DNA from: Candidatus Krumholzibacteriia bacterium
GTDB lineage: Bacteria; Krumholzibacteriota; Krumholzibacteriia; LZORAL124-64-63
DNA: 64,000 nt
Assembly: GCA_016744705.1 (NCBI GenBank)
Contig: JADGDU010000018.1
Location: 1-64,000 of the forward strand
Reading direction: 5' to 3'
The notes below the pieces were generated by a model. That model did no database searches. It was not told the origin of the DNA and saw only the letters and a program-made list of their open reading frames with translations. Position 1 is the stretch's first letter, and each line of letters opens with the position of its first letter. The position numbers were made by a program, and so were the translations under genes. Shown here one piece after another: positions 36,341 through 45,166 of this stretch.

Positions 36341-37597
36341 TTACTTTTTCTCTTTCCACACTTCGATGATGTGCAGCACCGTATCGGTGGCCAGTTCCAT
36401 ATCCTTCACACAAACCCATTCTCCGTAGCCGTGGAAGTCCTGCTCGCCGGTGAAAATGTTGGGCGTTGGCAGTCCTTTGGCCGACAGTGTGGATCCATCG
36501 GTGCCGCCACGGATGCTGCCCTGGATGGGCTCCATGCCCGCCCGTTTGACACCTTCAAGAGCATAAGCCATGGCCCGGGGTTCTTTGGCCAGGTCGTATT
36601 TCATGTTCCGGTAGTATTCTTTGATTTCCAGGCGGAAGCTGCTGCCGGGCCATTGGGCGCAGGCGGCTTCAGCATATTGGCGAATCTTATCTGCCTTGGG
36701 CTTGAGACCAGCGGCATCAAAATCACGGATCAAAACCTGCACCTCTGTTTCGCTGGTATTGCCTTTGATGCTGATGGGGTGGATATATCCCTCAGGACCC
36801 TCCGTGCTTTCCGGAGCTCCTTCGCGAGGGAGTTTGCTGACGAACTCGCCGGCCACTTTCACCGAAGGAACCATTTTATCTTTGGCGTAACCCGGGTGGA
36901 TATCCCGGCCCACGAAGGTGACGATGGCACTGTCAGCACAGAAGGTTTCATTTTCCACTTCGCCGCGCTGGCCGCCGTCCATGGTGTAGGCCACCAGAGC
37001 ACCAAAGGCTTCCACGTCGAAATGTTTCACGCCCTGTCCCACTTCTTCATCGGGGGTGTAGGCAATTTTGACGGGACCGTGTTTCCAGTCGGGGTTTTCG
37101 TAGATGCGGGTCAGTGCTTCCATGATTTCGGCGATGCCAGCCTTGTCATCAGCGCCCAGAAGGGTGCTGCCGTCGGCGGTGATGATGGTTTCTCCCAAAC
37201 ATTTTTGCAGATAAGGATTTTCAGACGCCAGAATTTTGCGCCCTTCCTTAGGCAGGTTGAGGTCTCCACCCTGATAGTTCTCGTGGAAGGTGGGCACGAC
37301 GTTTTCGCCACTGACTTCGGGATAAGTGTCCATGTGAGAGAGGAAGGCGATGACGGGCACATCTTCGCAACCGGGGCTGGCAGGCAGAGTGGCCGTTACG
37401 TAGCAGTTATCATCGACCGCAGCGTCGGCCAGGCCCAAAGCCTTTAATTCATCCACCAGAATTTTGGCCAGATCAAATTGGCGCTCAGTGCTGGGATAAG
37501 TTTCAGATTCTTCACTGCTGGTAGTGTGCACCTTGGCGTAGCTGACGAAACGCTCCACGAGAGTAGGGAAGGGGGAGCCGGCTTTACGGTCGAGCAT
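36341..37597 (-). CDS. pepT: Peptidase T (tripeptide aminopeptidase)
   Basis: A 418-residue cytosolic dizinc enzyme of the M20 family that removes the N-terminal residue of tripeptides. Metal-site motifs are all present: SHMDTYPEVSG, LLGADDKAG, YTPDEEVGQG, AYTMDGG and the late NIFTGEQDFHG. GGAGG lies seven bases before the ATG at 37597; the frame is open another 65 codons upstream, but that part is not family-like. The length fits PepT (about 410). It diverges from an oligopeptide transporter gene, so import and breakdown of peptides are linked. Confidence 0.95.
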   Translation of the reverse strand: MLDRKAGSPFPTLVERFVSYAKVHTTSSEESETYPSTERQFDLAKILVDELKALGLADAAVDDNCYVTATLPASPGCEDVPVIAFLSHMDTYPEVSGENVVPTFHENYQGGDLNLPKEGRKILASENPYLQKCLGETIITADGSTLLGADDKAGIAEIMEALTRIYENPDWKHGPVKIAYTPDEEVGQGVKHFDVEAFGALVAYTMDGGQRGEVENETFCADSAIVTFVGRDIHPGYAKDKMVPSVKVAGEFVSKLPREGAPESTEGPEGYIHPISIKGNTSETEVQVLIRDFDAAGLKPKADKIRQYAEAACAQWPGSSFRLEIKEYYRNMKYDLAKEPRAMAYALEGVKRAGMEPIQGSIRGGTDGSTLSAKGLPTPNIFTGEQDFHGYGEWVCVKDMELATDTVLHIIEVWKEKK

Positions 37598-37629
37598 GGA
37601 AAACCTCCAGATTGCGACTGACAGTGGCG

Positions 37630-37651
37630 GACCGGTGAGGAAATACCGGTC
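37630..37651 (-). repeat. Inverted repeat in the pepT leader
   Basis: GACCGGT (37630-37636) and ACCGGTC (37645-37651) are exact reverse complements, loop gaggaaat. It starts 33 bases before the pepT start codon, a place fit for an operator or an RNA hairpin. Seven-base arms can arise by chance. Confidence 0.45.
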
Positions 37652-37811
37652 GAATGAAATTTCGCCCTCAATGATGGCCATAGGCCTCGGCAAAGGCAAG
37701 CTAAAGGCCCACTGGCGCAGAGGTGTAGCGGCTCTGGTGTCCTGAACCCACTTGAATTTCTGACTCTTTAGCCATCCTTCCCTTGTTTCCACGGGTGTAA
37801 ACTGTTAAATT

Positions 37812-37823
37812 TCACGGCCGTGA
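37812..37823. promoter_or_regulatory. 12-base perfect palindrome, candidate operator
   Basis: TCACGGCCGTGA reads the same on both strands. It lies 97 bases before the transporter start and 215 bases before the pepT start, where a repressor or activator dimer could act on one or both genes. No regulator gene is adjacent. Confidence 0.45.
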
Positions 37824-37919
37824 CGGCAATTCGGGCAGTTTTGGTGGCTTTTAGTCACAATGCTGTTCGCTCTGTTCGTTCTCTCTTTTCGATCCTACAG
37901 AATCCGACCGGAGGTGCCC

Positions 37920-39923
37920 ATGGAAGTCGGTGGCAATTCAAAGAGTCTGCCTGAAAGTGCTTATCGAAAGCTGAAGGAAGGCGAAACCTACGTCCCCGTG
38001 GTCCCTGCCGATACTATCGTGCCAGAGCTCACGCCCTTTTCCCTGGCTTGGGGTATTTTCTTTGCCATCCTATTCTCAGCAGCCAGTGCTTATCTGGGTC
38101 TGAAAATTGGACAGGTTTTTGAAGCGGCTATTCCCATCACGATCATGGCAATTGCCTTGAGCAAAGGGAAAAAAGGTGCGCTCCAGCAAAATGTGATGAT
38201 CCAATCCATTGGTTCGGCCTCTGGTGTTGTGGTCGCTGGTGCCATCTTCACTCTGCCTGGCATTTACATTCTGGGCCTGGACCATCTGACCAACTTCTGG
38301 CAGATGTGCCTGGCTTCCATGCTGGGTGGTTTCCTGGGTATTCTGTTGCTCATCCCCTTCCGTCGGTATTTTGTAAAAGATATGCACGGCGAATTCCCCT
38401 TCCCCGAAGCCACAGCCTCCACGGAAGTGCTGATGGCCGGCGAAGCGGGTGGCAACCAGGCTGGTCTGCTTCTGAAGAGTGGACTCTTCGCCGCAGGTTA
38501 CCAGTTGCTGAGCCAGGTTTTTGGTGGTTGGCGGGAAACCTTCTCCACCACAGCTTTTGGCTGGGGAGAAACACTGTCCCAGAAAATGCGCTTGGAATTC
38601 AATCTGATGACCGAGGCCGCCATCATTGGTCTGGGTTACATCATTGGATTGCGTTACGCCTTGATCATCGCCTGTGGTTCATTCCTCAGTTGGTATGTGA
38701 TGACCCCCATGATCGGGTTGTTGGGCGAGGGCGTCTCTGTTGATGGCAAGATTTATAAGGTTGATGGCCTGGCTGCCATGGCCACCGGCGACATCTTCTA
38801 CAATTTCGTTCGTCCCGTGGGCATTGGCGCTATTGCCATGGCCGGTATGATCGGTGTGTGGAAGAGCCGCGATATCATTTTGGGAGCAGTCAAATTGGCT
38901 GCTGGTGGCAGCAAGCAGGGTGGCGATAAAGCGGTCGAACGCACCCAGCTGGACCTGCCCATGAATATTGTCACCAGTGGTCTGATCATGACTCTGTTGG
39001 CTGTATTTTGCTTCTTCCTCTTCCTGGTTCCCAATGTTTCTCTGATGCAGGCCGTAGTTGGTTTGTTGGTTGTGGCGGGAATCTCGTTCCTGTTTACCAC
39101 CGTGGCCGCCCGGGCCATCGCCATTGTTGGCACCAACCCGGTTTCGGGTATGACTCTGATGACTTTGATCATCAGTTCCGTCATTCTCAAGGCTGCGGGC
39201 ATGAATGGTGAAGATGGCATCGTTTCCGCCCTGCTTATTGGTGGTGTGGTTTGTACCGCACTGAGCATGAGTGGTGGATTCATCAGTGATCTTAAAATTG
39301 GTTACTGGTTGGGTACCACACCCAAAGTGCAGCAGAAATGGAAATTCCTGGGCACCATCGTGGCCGCTATCTCCGTGACTTTCGTCATCATGATGCTGGC
39401 CCAGACTCCCGGTTTCGATAAAGGCAGTGGATTGCAGGCGCCTCAGGCTAACGCCATGGCTTCTTTGATCGGCCCCCTGATGACTGGCGAGGCTGCTCCC
39501 TGGTTGCTGTACATGGCCGGTATGTTTATGGCCTTGATTCTGGATTGGGTTGGCGTGCCTGCCTTGGCTTTTGCTCTGGGTATGTACCTGCCCCTGGAAA
39601 TCAATACTCCGGTATTGGCCGGTGGTATCATTGCCCACTTTGTGGCTCTTGGTGGCAGCAAAGAATTGCAGACCAAGCGTAAGGAAAAAGGAACTCTCAT
39701 GGCCAGTGGCTTTGTGGCTGGTGGCGCCATTATGGGTGTTCTGGTGGCCACGGGTCGGTTTGTGGGCAGCCAGGTTACTGGTAACTCCAAGTGGAGTTAT
39801 GAAGAAGCCTTCAACCGCATGCATTGGCTGGAGCATAACCCATTGAGCGCCGTGGCAACTATTGTGGCCTTCAGCTTGTTGGGTTATTACTTGTATTACA
39901 ATGCCCGTAACGCCAAAGACTAA
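37920..39923 (+). CDS. OPT-family oligopeptide transporter
   Basis: A 667-residue inner-membrane importer with about 15-16 hydrophobic helices. Family signals include LTPFSLAWGIFFAILFSAASAYLGLKIGQVFEAAIPITIMAI and NPVSGMTLMTLIISSVI; the EFPFPEATASTEVLMAGEAG stretch is typical of bacterial OPT members. It moves peptides or peptide-like compounds with protons. GGAGG five bases before ATG 37920 fixes the start; the longer frame from 37860 is rejected. It diverges from pepT, which supports a peptide substrate. A strong terminator follows. Confidence 0.95.
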   Translation: MEVGGNSKSLPESAYRKLKEGETYVPVVPADTIVPELTPFSLAWGIFFAILFSAASAYLGLKIGQVFEAAIPITIMAIALSKGKKGALQQNVMIQSIGSASGVVVAGAIFTLPGIYILGLDHLTNFWQMCLASMLGGFLGILLLIPFRRYFVKDMHGEFPFPEATASTEVLMAGEAGGNQAGLLLKSGLFAAGYQLLSQVFGGWRETFSTTAFGWGETLSQKMRLEFNLMTEAAIIGLGYIIGLRYALIIACGSFLSWYVMTPMIGLLGEGVSVDGKIYKVDGLAAMATGDIFYNFVRPVGIGAIAMAGMIGVWKSRDIILGAVKLAAGGSKQGGDKAVERTQLDLPMNIVTSGLIMTLLAVFCFFLFLVPNVSLMQAVVGLLVVAGISFLFTTVAARAIAIVGTNPVSGMTLMTLIISSVILKAAGMNGEDGIVSALLIGGVVCTALSMSGGFISDLKIGYWLGTTPKVQQKWKFLGTIVAAISVTFVIMMLAQTPGFDKGSGLQAPQANAMASLIGPLMTGEAAPWLLYMAGMFMALILDWVGVPALAFALGMYLPLEINTPVLAGGIIAHFVALGGSKELQTKRKEKGTLMASGFVAGGAIMGVLVATGRFVGSQVTGNSKWSYEEAFNRMHWLEHNPLSAVATIVAFSLLGYYLYYNARNAKD

Positions 39924-39949
39924 AAGCTAAGAAAAGTTGATAGATAACC

Positions 39950-39978
39950 GGGCCGCCGCACCAGCGGCGGCCCCTTTT
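39950..39978 (+). terminator. Terminator after the OPT transporter
   Basis: Arms GGGCCGCCGC (39950-39959) and GCGGCGGCCC (39964-39973), loop acca, then c and tttt. Confidence 0.9.
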
Positions 39979-40012
39979 CCAACAAGCGAATTTTTTTTCA
40001 AGTGGAGTTGAG

Positions 40013-40495
40013 ATGAACTGTCCCTGTGGAAGCGAAAAGACCTACGCCGAGTGTTGTGAACCCATCATCAAAGGTGAGCGCCAGGCAGAAACTGCCGTAG
40101 AATTGATGAGCGCCCGTTACAGCGCCTACACCCAGGCCGAGATGGACTTCCTCTTTGAGAGCCTGCACCCCGATAATCGGGACGAAAATGACCGCGATGG
40201 TTCAGCCGACTGGGCCGAGAACAGCACCTGGCATGGGCTGGAAGTTCTGGATACCAAAGCTGGCGGCCCGGATGATGAGCAGGGTATGGTTGAGTTCGTG
40301 GCCACCTACACTTACAACGGCGACATGGCTCGGTACCATGAAGTGGCAACCTTTGACAAGGTGGATGGCAATTGGCACTTCACCGAAGGTGTGCCCGGCG
40401 TGAACAAGCCCGTAGTGCGTGATGAACCCAAAGTTGGCCGGAACGATCCTTGTCCCTGTGGCAGTGGTAAGAAATACAAAAAGTGCTGCGGGTAA
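40013..40495 (+). CDS. YchJ-type SEC-C motif protein
   Basis: A 160-residue cytosolic protein. It begins with one SEC-C metal-binding motif ([13 protein letters not shown]) and ends with another ([17 protein letters not shown]), with the YchJ middle domain between them ([24 protein letters not shown], a cystatin-like fold). Each cluster would bind one zinc. The role of YchJ proteins is not established; SEC-C in SecA contacts SecB and ribosomes. Located seven bases before the barrel protein gene, so probably the first gene of that operon. Confidence 0.9.
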   Translation: MNCPCGSEKTYAECCEPIIKGERQAETAVELMSARYSAYTQAEMDFLFESLHPDNRDENDRDGSADWAENSTWHGLEVLDTKAGGPDDEQGMVEFVATYTYNGDMARYHEVATFDKVDGNWHFTEGVPGVNKPVVRDEPKVGRNDPCPCGSGKKYKKCCG

Positions 40496-40501
40496 GACCC
40501 C

Positions 40502-42289
40502 GTGAGGTTATGCGCCACACACCAACACATCTGGCTTTGGTTGGTCTTTGTCTTGTTGTTATCAGGGGCCGGCAATGTGGTGGCCGCCGAAGATCCTGAT
40601 GTTGAGGATGGCGAGAATTGGCTGGAAAAAACCCTGCACCGATATTTTGGCAACAAGGCCCTCACCGGCGAGAATCTCGACGGTGAGGGCCTTGAGCTTG
40701 TAGGGCCCTACGTCAGGCACGAGGGGAAAACCATCGAAGTGGTGATTGTGCGCCAGGTCAAAAATTTTGAAGAGGGTTGGGACGAAGACCGCGCAGATGC
40801 CGAGCGCATGCTCAACAGCATATCGAGTCACTTTCAGGACTACACCCGCGAAAAAATTATCCGCCAATACCTACTTTTCGAAGTGGGCGACTCACTGGTG
40901 CCCTTTGATCTGGCGGATACCGAACGGCTGCTGCGTGATTTGTCCTATATCAACGATGTGCGCATCCATGTGGTGCCCATTGATGGTGATGAGAGCAAGG
41001 TTGGCATTGTGGTGGAGACCAATGATCGCTGGCCCCTGGGAGTGTCGGCTACCGTGATCACGGCTGACAAATGGCGGGCCAAACTTTTTTCCAATAACGT
41101 TGCCGGTTTGGGTGTTTCCTTTTCCAACGAGGTCTTGCGTAACAAGAATAGTTCCCGGGATTGGGGCTACAGAGGAGAGCTCACCAAGCGCAACCTGGCA
41201 GGCAGTTTTTGGGATGCGGGCCTTGAATATGAAGACTCCTACCGTAAAGAGAATCTGCGGCTTGGGTTGAACCGTTCTCTGGTTCATCCTGGGGTAAAAT
41301 ATATCGGTGGTTTGAACTGGCAGGACCTCGAAGAATTTGACAATGACGAGAGTCGGCGAGCCTATTACCAGGGAGACGTCTGGTTGGGCAGAGGTATCAA
41401 ACTCTACGACCGCATGAGTGTTAGTGGTGGGGCTCGCCCGATGCTGGTGCCAGCTGTTCGGGTTTTGGACCGAGACCATTACAAAAGACCGGTGGTTGAG
41501 CCCGACAGCAATCGTAGCTTCCATAACTATACCCAGTACATGGCCTCGGTGACTTGGCAACGTCTGGAATCCTACAAAACGAGCTATCTTTATGGTGAAG
41601 GGGAAGTGGAAGATCTGCCCACTGGTAAAACCCTGAAACTCACCGCGGCCCTGGAGGACAGAGAATTCGAATCGCGCCCAGGATTGTTTTTTGATTCAGC
41701 TTTGATCTCCATGCGCCACCGGGGCGACATCACTTCCCTGAATTTTGCCTTGGGTGGCTTTTTTCAGGAAAGAAAAATCAGCGACGGGATTTTGGATATC
41801 CAAGGGGCATATTTTACTAAACTGTTGGGAGAGGGAAATCTTCGGCACAGAATCTTTGTCTCCCTGGGCTACACCCTGGGCATTGGACGGCATGGGAAGG
41901 ACCGTATTTTTCTGAGTGATAAGTCTGGCATCTACAATTTGGAAAATGGAATGATTGCCGGAAACCAGCGCCTGGTCCTGAGGACGCATTACCGGCTGTT
42001 CACGCCCCTGGCTATATGGGGCTTCCGCATGTCTTTCTTTGGCTTTGGAGATGTGGGAGTCATCGGGGGAGAAGATTCAGCTCTTTTTAAAGAAAAAATT
42101 TACACCAGCACAGGCCTGGGAGTGAGGCTTCGCAACCCATCCCTGGTTTTGCCCACAGTGCAGTTGCGGATGTCCCTGATCACCAATGTGGATGATCCTG
42201 GCCTGCGGTTTGCCGTGAAGGTAGGCAATGCTCCTGTTCCGAGTACTACTTTTCCCGGAACCCAGCCCAGCACTCTGGCTTACGAATAG
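40502..42289 (+). CDS. BamA/Omp85-like outer-membrane protein with POTRA-like N-terminus
   Basis: A 595-residue exported barrel protein. A signal peptide (about 10-29) is followed by a POTRA-like domain (LLFEVGDSLVPFDLADTERLLRDLSYINDVRI), the pattern found in Omp85 assembly proteins and their relatives, then a beta-barrel of roughly 400 residues rich in alternating strands and aromatic ends. It is too short for true BamA (one POTRA rather than five), so it could export or insert a specific substrate. The start is GTG 40502 (frame shown by the protein), without a strong ribosome site; TTG codons downstream are possible. Confidence 0.78.
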   Translation: MRLCATHQHIWLWLVFVLLLSGAGNVVAAEDPDVEDGENWLEKTLHRYFGNKALTGENLDGEGLELVGPYVRHEGKTIEVVIVRQVKNFEEGWDEDRADAERMLNSISSHFQDYTREKIIRQYLLFEVGDSLVPFDLADTERLLRDLSYINDVRIHVVPIDGDESKVGIVVETNDRWPLGVSATVITADKWRAKLFSNNVAGLGVSFSNEVLRNKNSSRDWGYRGELTKRNLAGSFWDAGLEYEDSYRKENLRLGLNRSLVHPGVKYIGGLNWQDLEEFDNDESRRAYYQGDVWLGRGIKLYDRMSVSGGARPMLVPAVRVLDRDHYKRPVVEPDSNRSFHNYTQYMASVTWQRLESYKTSYLYGEGEVEDLPTGKTLKLTAALEDREFESRPGLFFDSALISMRHRGDITSLNFALGGFFQERKISDGILDIQGAYFTKLLGEGNLRHRIFVSLGYTLGIGRHGKDRIFLSDKSGIYNLENGMIAGNQRLVLRTHYRLFTPLAIWGFRMSFFGFGDVGVIGGEDSALFKEKIYTSTGLGVRLRNPSLVLPTVQLRMSLITNVDDPGLRFAVKVGNAPVPSTTFPGTQPSTLAYE

Positions 42290-42298
42290 CAAAGAAAG

Positions 42299-43357
42299 AT
42301 GCATGACATGAAACAGGTGAAAATCATCGGCAAGGGTGGTCCTGAAAACCTTGACGTTTATGAAGTCCCGATGCCTGAACCCGGTCCTGGCCAACTGCGA
42401 ATAAAGGTGCAGGCCGCCGGTGTCAATTTTGCCGATGTGATGATGCGGTTGGGGCTTTATCCAGATGCTCCCAAATTGCCTGCCGTGCCCGGTTATGAGG
42501 TGGCTGGAGTGGTTGATGCTGTGGGGGCCGGCACCTCAGATGAGTGGCTGCAGAAGCCGGTTCTAGCCATGTGCAATTTTGGTGGTTACAGTGAATTTGT
42601 GTGTTTGGATGAAGGTCTCGTACACCAGCGGCCGCCGCAGGTGAGTCCAGTGCAGGGGGCGGCTCTTTTGGTAAACTACCTGACGGCCTGGCAGATGGTG
42701 CGGGTCATGGCCCCGGCCGGGCCAGGGGATCTGGTCTTGGTACAGTCTGCGGCTGGCGGGGTGGGGCAGGCCGTGGTCCAGCTTTGTGTTCTTTCCCAGA
42801 GTAGAGTCATTGGTTCGGCGTCACCGTCGAAGCATGAATATTTGCGCCAGCAGGGGCTGGAGTTTGTCTTTGACAGCCAACGGAGGGATTTTGCAACCGC
42901 CGTGAAAGCGGCTACTGGAGGCCACGGGGTGGACATTGCCCTGGAACCAAGGAACGGCCCCTGGATTTATGAAAGCTACCAATCCATGGCCAAGTGCGGG
43001 CGTTTGGTTCTCTTTGGCTTTTCCCATGCGGCCACTGGCAGCAGCAGTGGTGTGTTCTCTTCGTTGAAGACATTGGCCGGGGTCCCCTGGCTGAAACTCA
43101 ATCCCATCCGATTGATGAACGACAACAAAAGCCTGGCAGGAGTGAACCTGGGCCGCATGTGGGATATGGGATATAAAACCCGACGTTGGGTTGAGGACTT
43201 GCTCGTTTTGCTGGAATCAGGCAGTATTGAGCCGGTCATCGATTCCGTGCTGCCCTTTTCCCGGGCAGGGGAGGCACATTTGCGTCTTGAAAACCGCTTG
43301 AATGTGGGCAAAGTCATCTTGGTCCCCGATTCCGAGGCAGGAGAAGAGACTTCGTGA
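42299..43357 (+). CDS. Zinc-type alcohol dehydrogenase-like quinone oxidoreductase (MDR superfamily)
   Basis: A 352-residue cytosolic NADPH-dependent enzyme. GroES-like N-terminus (AAGVNFADVMMRLGLYP), VPGYEVAGVVDAVGAG, and Rossmann motif SAAGGVGQAVVQL place it in the quinone oxidoreductase/VAT-1-like branch, which lacks zinc ligands. A C-terminal VGKVIL completes the fold. The substrate is unknown. The ATG at 42299 or the one at 42308 starts it. Its GTGA end overlaps the glycosyltransferase start. Its link to LPS genes is only by position. Confidence 0.88.
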   Translation: MHDMKQVKIIGKGGPENLDVYEVPMPEPGPGQLRIKVQAAGVNFADVMMRLGLYPDAPKLPAVPGYEVAGVVDAVGAGTSDEWLQKPVLAMCNFGGYSEFVCLDEGLVHQRPPQVSPVQGAALLVNYLTAWQMVRVMAPAGPGDLVLVQSAAGGVGQAVVQLCVLSQSRVIGSASPSKHEYLRQQGLEFVFDSQRRDFATAVKAATGGHGVDIALEPRNGPWIYESYQSMAKCGRLVLFGFSHAATGSSSGVFSSLKTLAGVPWLKLNPIRLMNDNKSLAGVNLGRMWDMGYKTRRWVEDLLVLLESGSIEPVIDSVLPFSRAGEAHLRLENRLNVGKVILVPDSEAGEETS

Positions 43358-44094
43358 AAATATCCGTAGCCATCATCACTTTGAACGCGGCCCAGGAGTT
43401 GGACCGCTGTTTGGCTTCGGTCTCTTTTGCCTCACAGATTGTGGTGCTGGATCAGGGTAGCACCGACGAAACGGCCGCAGTTTGTGAGCGCCACGGAGCA
43501 GAACTTCATCAAACGCCATGGCTGGGTTTTGGGCCTACCAAAAGCAAGGCGGTTTCTCTCTGCAGCAACCGTTGGGTCCTGAGCGTGGACACCGACGAGG
43601 TGGTGACGCCGGAGCTGCGCCAAGCCATAGAAAACCTACCAGAGGAAGCCAAACCTGCTGCCTTCAAGGTGAATCGCCTAAGCCGGTTTCTGGGCCGCTG
43701 GATCCATCATTGTGGCTGGCACCCTGAATATGTGGTGCGGCTCTTTGATCAGCAGCGAGGGGGCTTTAATGACAAACATGTGCATGAGTCCATTGAAACC
43801 GATGGCCCAGTGGAACGCTTGCCGGGATTGCTTCACCACTACACCTACGAATCAATGGAGCAGTACATCGACAAGCTGAACCGCTACACCACACTGGCGG
43901 CTGAGCAAATGTTTGCCGCGGGGCGTGGCGTATCATTACCCACAGCGGTGCTCCGCTCACATTCAGCCTTCTGGAGAATGTGGATATTGCAGGGTGGGAT
44001 CTTTGATGGGTGGCCGGGGTATGTGCTCTGTCTTTCCAGCTCCTTTTATGTGTTGAGCAAATACACCAAATTATGGCGGATGGGCGCGCGGTGA
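43354..44094 (+). CDS. Family 2 glycosyltransferase, LPS-core type (WaaE-like)
   Basis: A 246-residue inverting glycosyltransferase. VAIITLNAAQELDRCLASV opens the GT-A fold, DQGSTDET and SVDTDE supply the nucleotide and metal motifs, and FNDKHVHESI matches the WaaE/KdtX branch that adds glucose to inner-core heptose. Start GTG 43354 overlaps the oxidoreductase stop; its own stop overlaps the heptosyltransferase start (GTGA), so the operon is coupled. The exact sugar is inferred, not shown. Confidence 0.9.
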   Translation: MKISVAIITLNAAQELDRCLASVSFASQIVVLDQGSTDETAAVCERHGAELHQTPWLGFGPTKSKAVSLCSNRWVLSVDTDEVVTPELRQAIENLPEEAKPAAFKVNRLSRFLGRWIHHCGWHPEYVVRLFDQQRGGFNDKHVHESIETDGPVERLPGLLHHYTYESMEQYIDKLNRYTTLAAEQMFAAGRGVSLPTAVLRSHSAFWRMWILQGGIFDGWPGYVLCLSSSFYVLSKYTKLWRMGAR

Positions 44095-45143
44095 AAATCC
44101 TAGTCACACGCACCGACAAGCTTGGGGATCTGATTTTATCCCTCCCAGTATTTGAGAGCTTGCGGCAGGGCCAGCCGGATGTGGAAATTCATGCTTTGGT
44201 GGCGGCCTCCAGTGTGCCTCTGGTGGAAAATAATCCTTATTTGGCTGGCGTCTGGACCTGGGCTGATGACGATGCACCCGATGCCTTGCTCCAGTTGGAA
44301 CATCGCTTGCGGGATGAAAACTTTGATGCTGTCATCATGCTGCAATACCGGCGCGAATTGGCTCAACTTCTGTTCCGGGCGGGTATTGGTCGGCGGTATG
44401 GTCCTTGGTCTCGGCTGAGCAGCTGGTTTCTTCTGAACCGGGGAAGTTGGCAGGGCCGATCCCATTCCTCGTTGCATGAAATGGAACAGAACCTGCGACT
44501 GGCTCATAAATTTTTGGGTAAAAAGCCACAGGATATGGAATTGCCGAACCCCAAGTTTTATCTCACCGAGGGCCAGCATCTTCTGGGCCGTGAGTTTCGG
44601 TCGGAATTTGCTGTGGGGACCGATAAAGTAGTCTTTGTGCATCCGGGGTCTGGAGGGTCAGCTCTGGATTGGATTTCGTCACGTTTTACAGCCGTGGCCA
44701 ACACTCTGGCTTGCATGGATGGTTTTCGTGTTTTCATCACGGGATCAGGTGCGGATTCCTCACGAATTTCTGAAGTGTCGGTGGGGTTGGATCCTGGGGT
44801 GACCGTTCTTCTGGATCGTTACAATTTGCGAGATTTCTTGGGTGTTTTGTCGGCTGGCGATTATTTTGTGGGCCCCTCCACGGGACCCTTGCATATGGCG
44901 GCGGCCCTGGGATTGGGCACAGTGGGCTTGTTTCCCCCTGCCCCCACCATGAGCCCCAAACGCTGGGGGCCTCGGGGAAAGTTTGTGGCCACAGTGGTGC
45001 CGCCGGTGGAGTGTCCGGTGAGCCGGCTGTGCAGGATGGATCAATGCAGTCATTTTAATTGTATGGATGGAGTCTATGAACGGGATGTTCTAGGTGCCGT
45101 CATGGAAATTCATCGGTTGAAAACGGAGCTCGCTCAGCAATGA
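44091..45143 (+). CDS. Family 9 glycosyltransferase (heptosyltransferase-like)
   Basis: A 350-residue GT-B enzyme of LPS core synthesis. KILVTRTDKLGDLILSLPVFESLRQ at the start and VFVHPGSGGSALDWIS plus FVGPSTGPLHMAAALG in the second half are typical GT9 motifs; it would add heptose from ADP-heptose. Start GTG 44091 overlaps the previous stop and gives the usual family N-terminus; ATG 44073 adds six residues. With the GT2 next to it, this suggests a small inner-core module. Confidence 0.92.
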   Translation: MKILVTRTDKLGDLILSLPVFESLRQGQPDVEIHALVAASSVPLVENNPYLAGVWTWADDDAPDALLQLEHRLRDENFDAVIMLQYRRELAQLLFRAGIGRRYGPWSRLSSWFLLNRGSWQGRSHSSLHEMEQNLRLAHKFLGKKPQDMELPNPKFYLTEGQHLLGREFRSEFAVGTDKVVFVHPGSGGSALDWISSRFTAVANTLACMDGFRVFITGSGADSSRISEVSVGLDPGVTVLLDRYNLRDFLGVLSAGDYFVGPSTGPLHMAAALGLGTVGLFPPAPTMSPKRWGPRGKFVATVVPPVECPVSRLCRMDQCSHFNCMDGVYERDVLGAVMEIHRLKTELAQQ

Positions 45144-45166
45144 GCTGTGGCCCGGGAGGAAGAATT

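Larger units (their letters stand above)
37598..37919 (+). other. Divergent intergenic region between pepT and the OPT transporter
   Basis: This 322-base region carries no gene I can support. It holds the promoters of both flanking genes, although no clear -35/-10 pair could be fixed. Two symmetrical elements stand out and are listed separately: an inverted repeat near the pepT start and a perfect 12-base palindrome about 97 bases before the transporter start. Confidence 0.6.

Noticed and set aside
36371..37447. A 358-codon plus-strand frame opposite pepT
   Set aside because: It lies wholly inside a gene with complete metal-site motifs; no start signal or domain.
38679..39836. A 385-codon minus-strand frame opposite the OPT transporter
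   Set aside because: The translation is low-complexity, rich in His, Gln and Asn, as expected from the reverse of a hydrophobic membrane gene.
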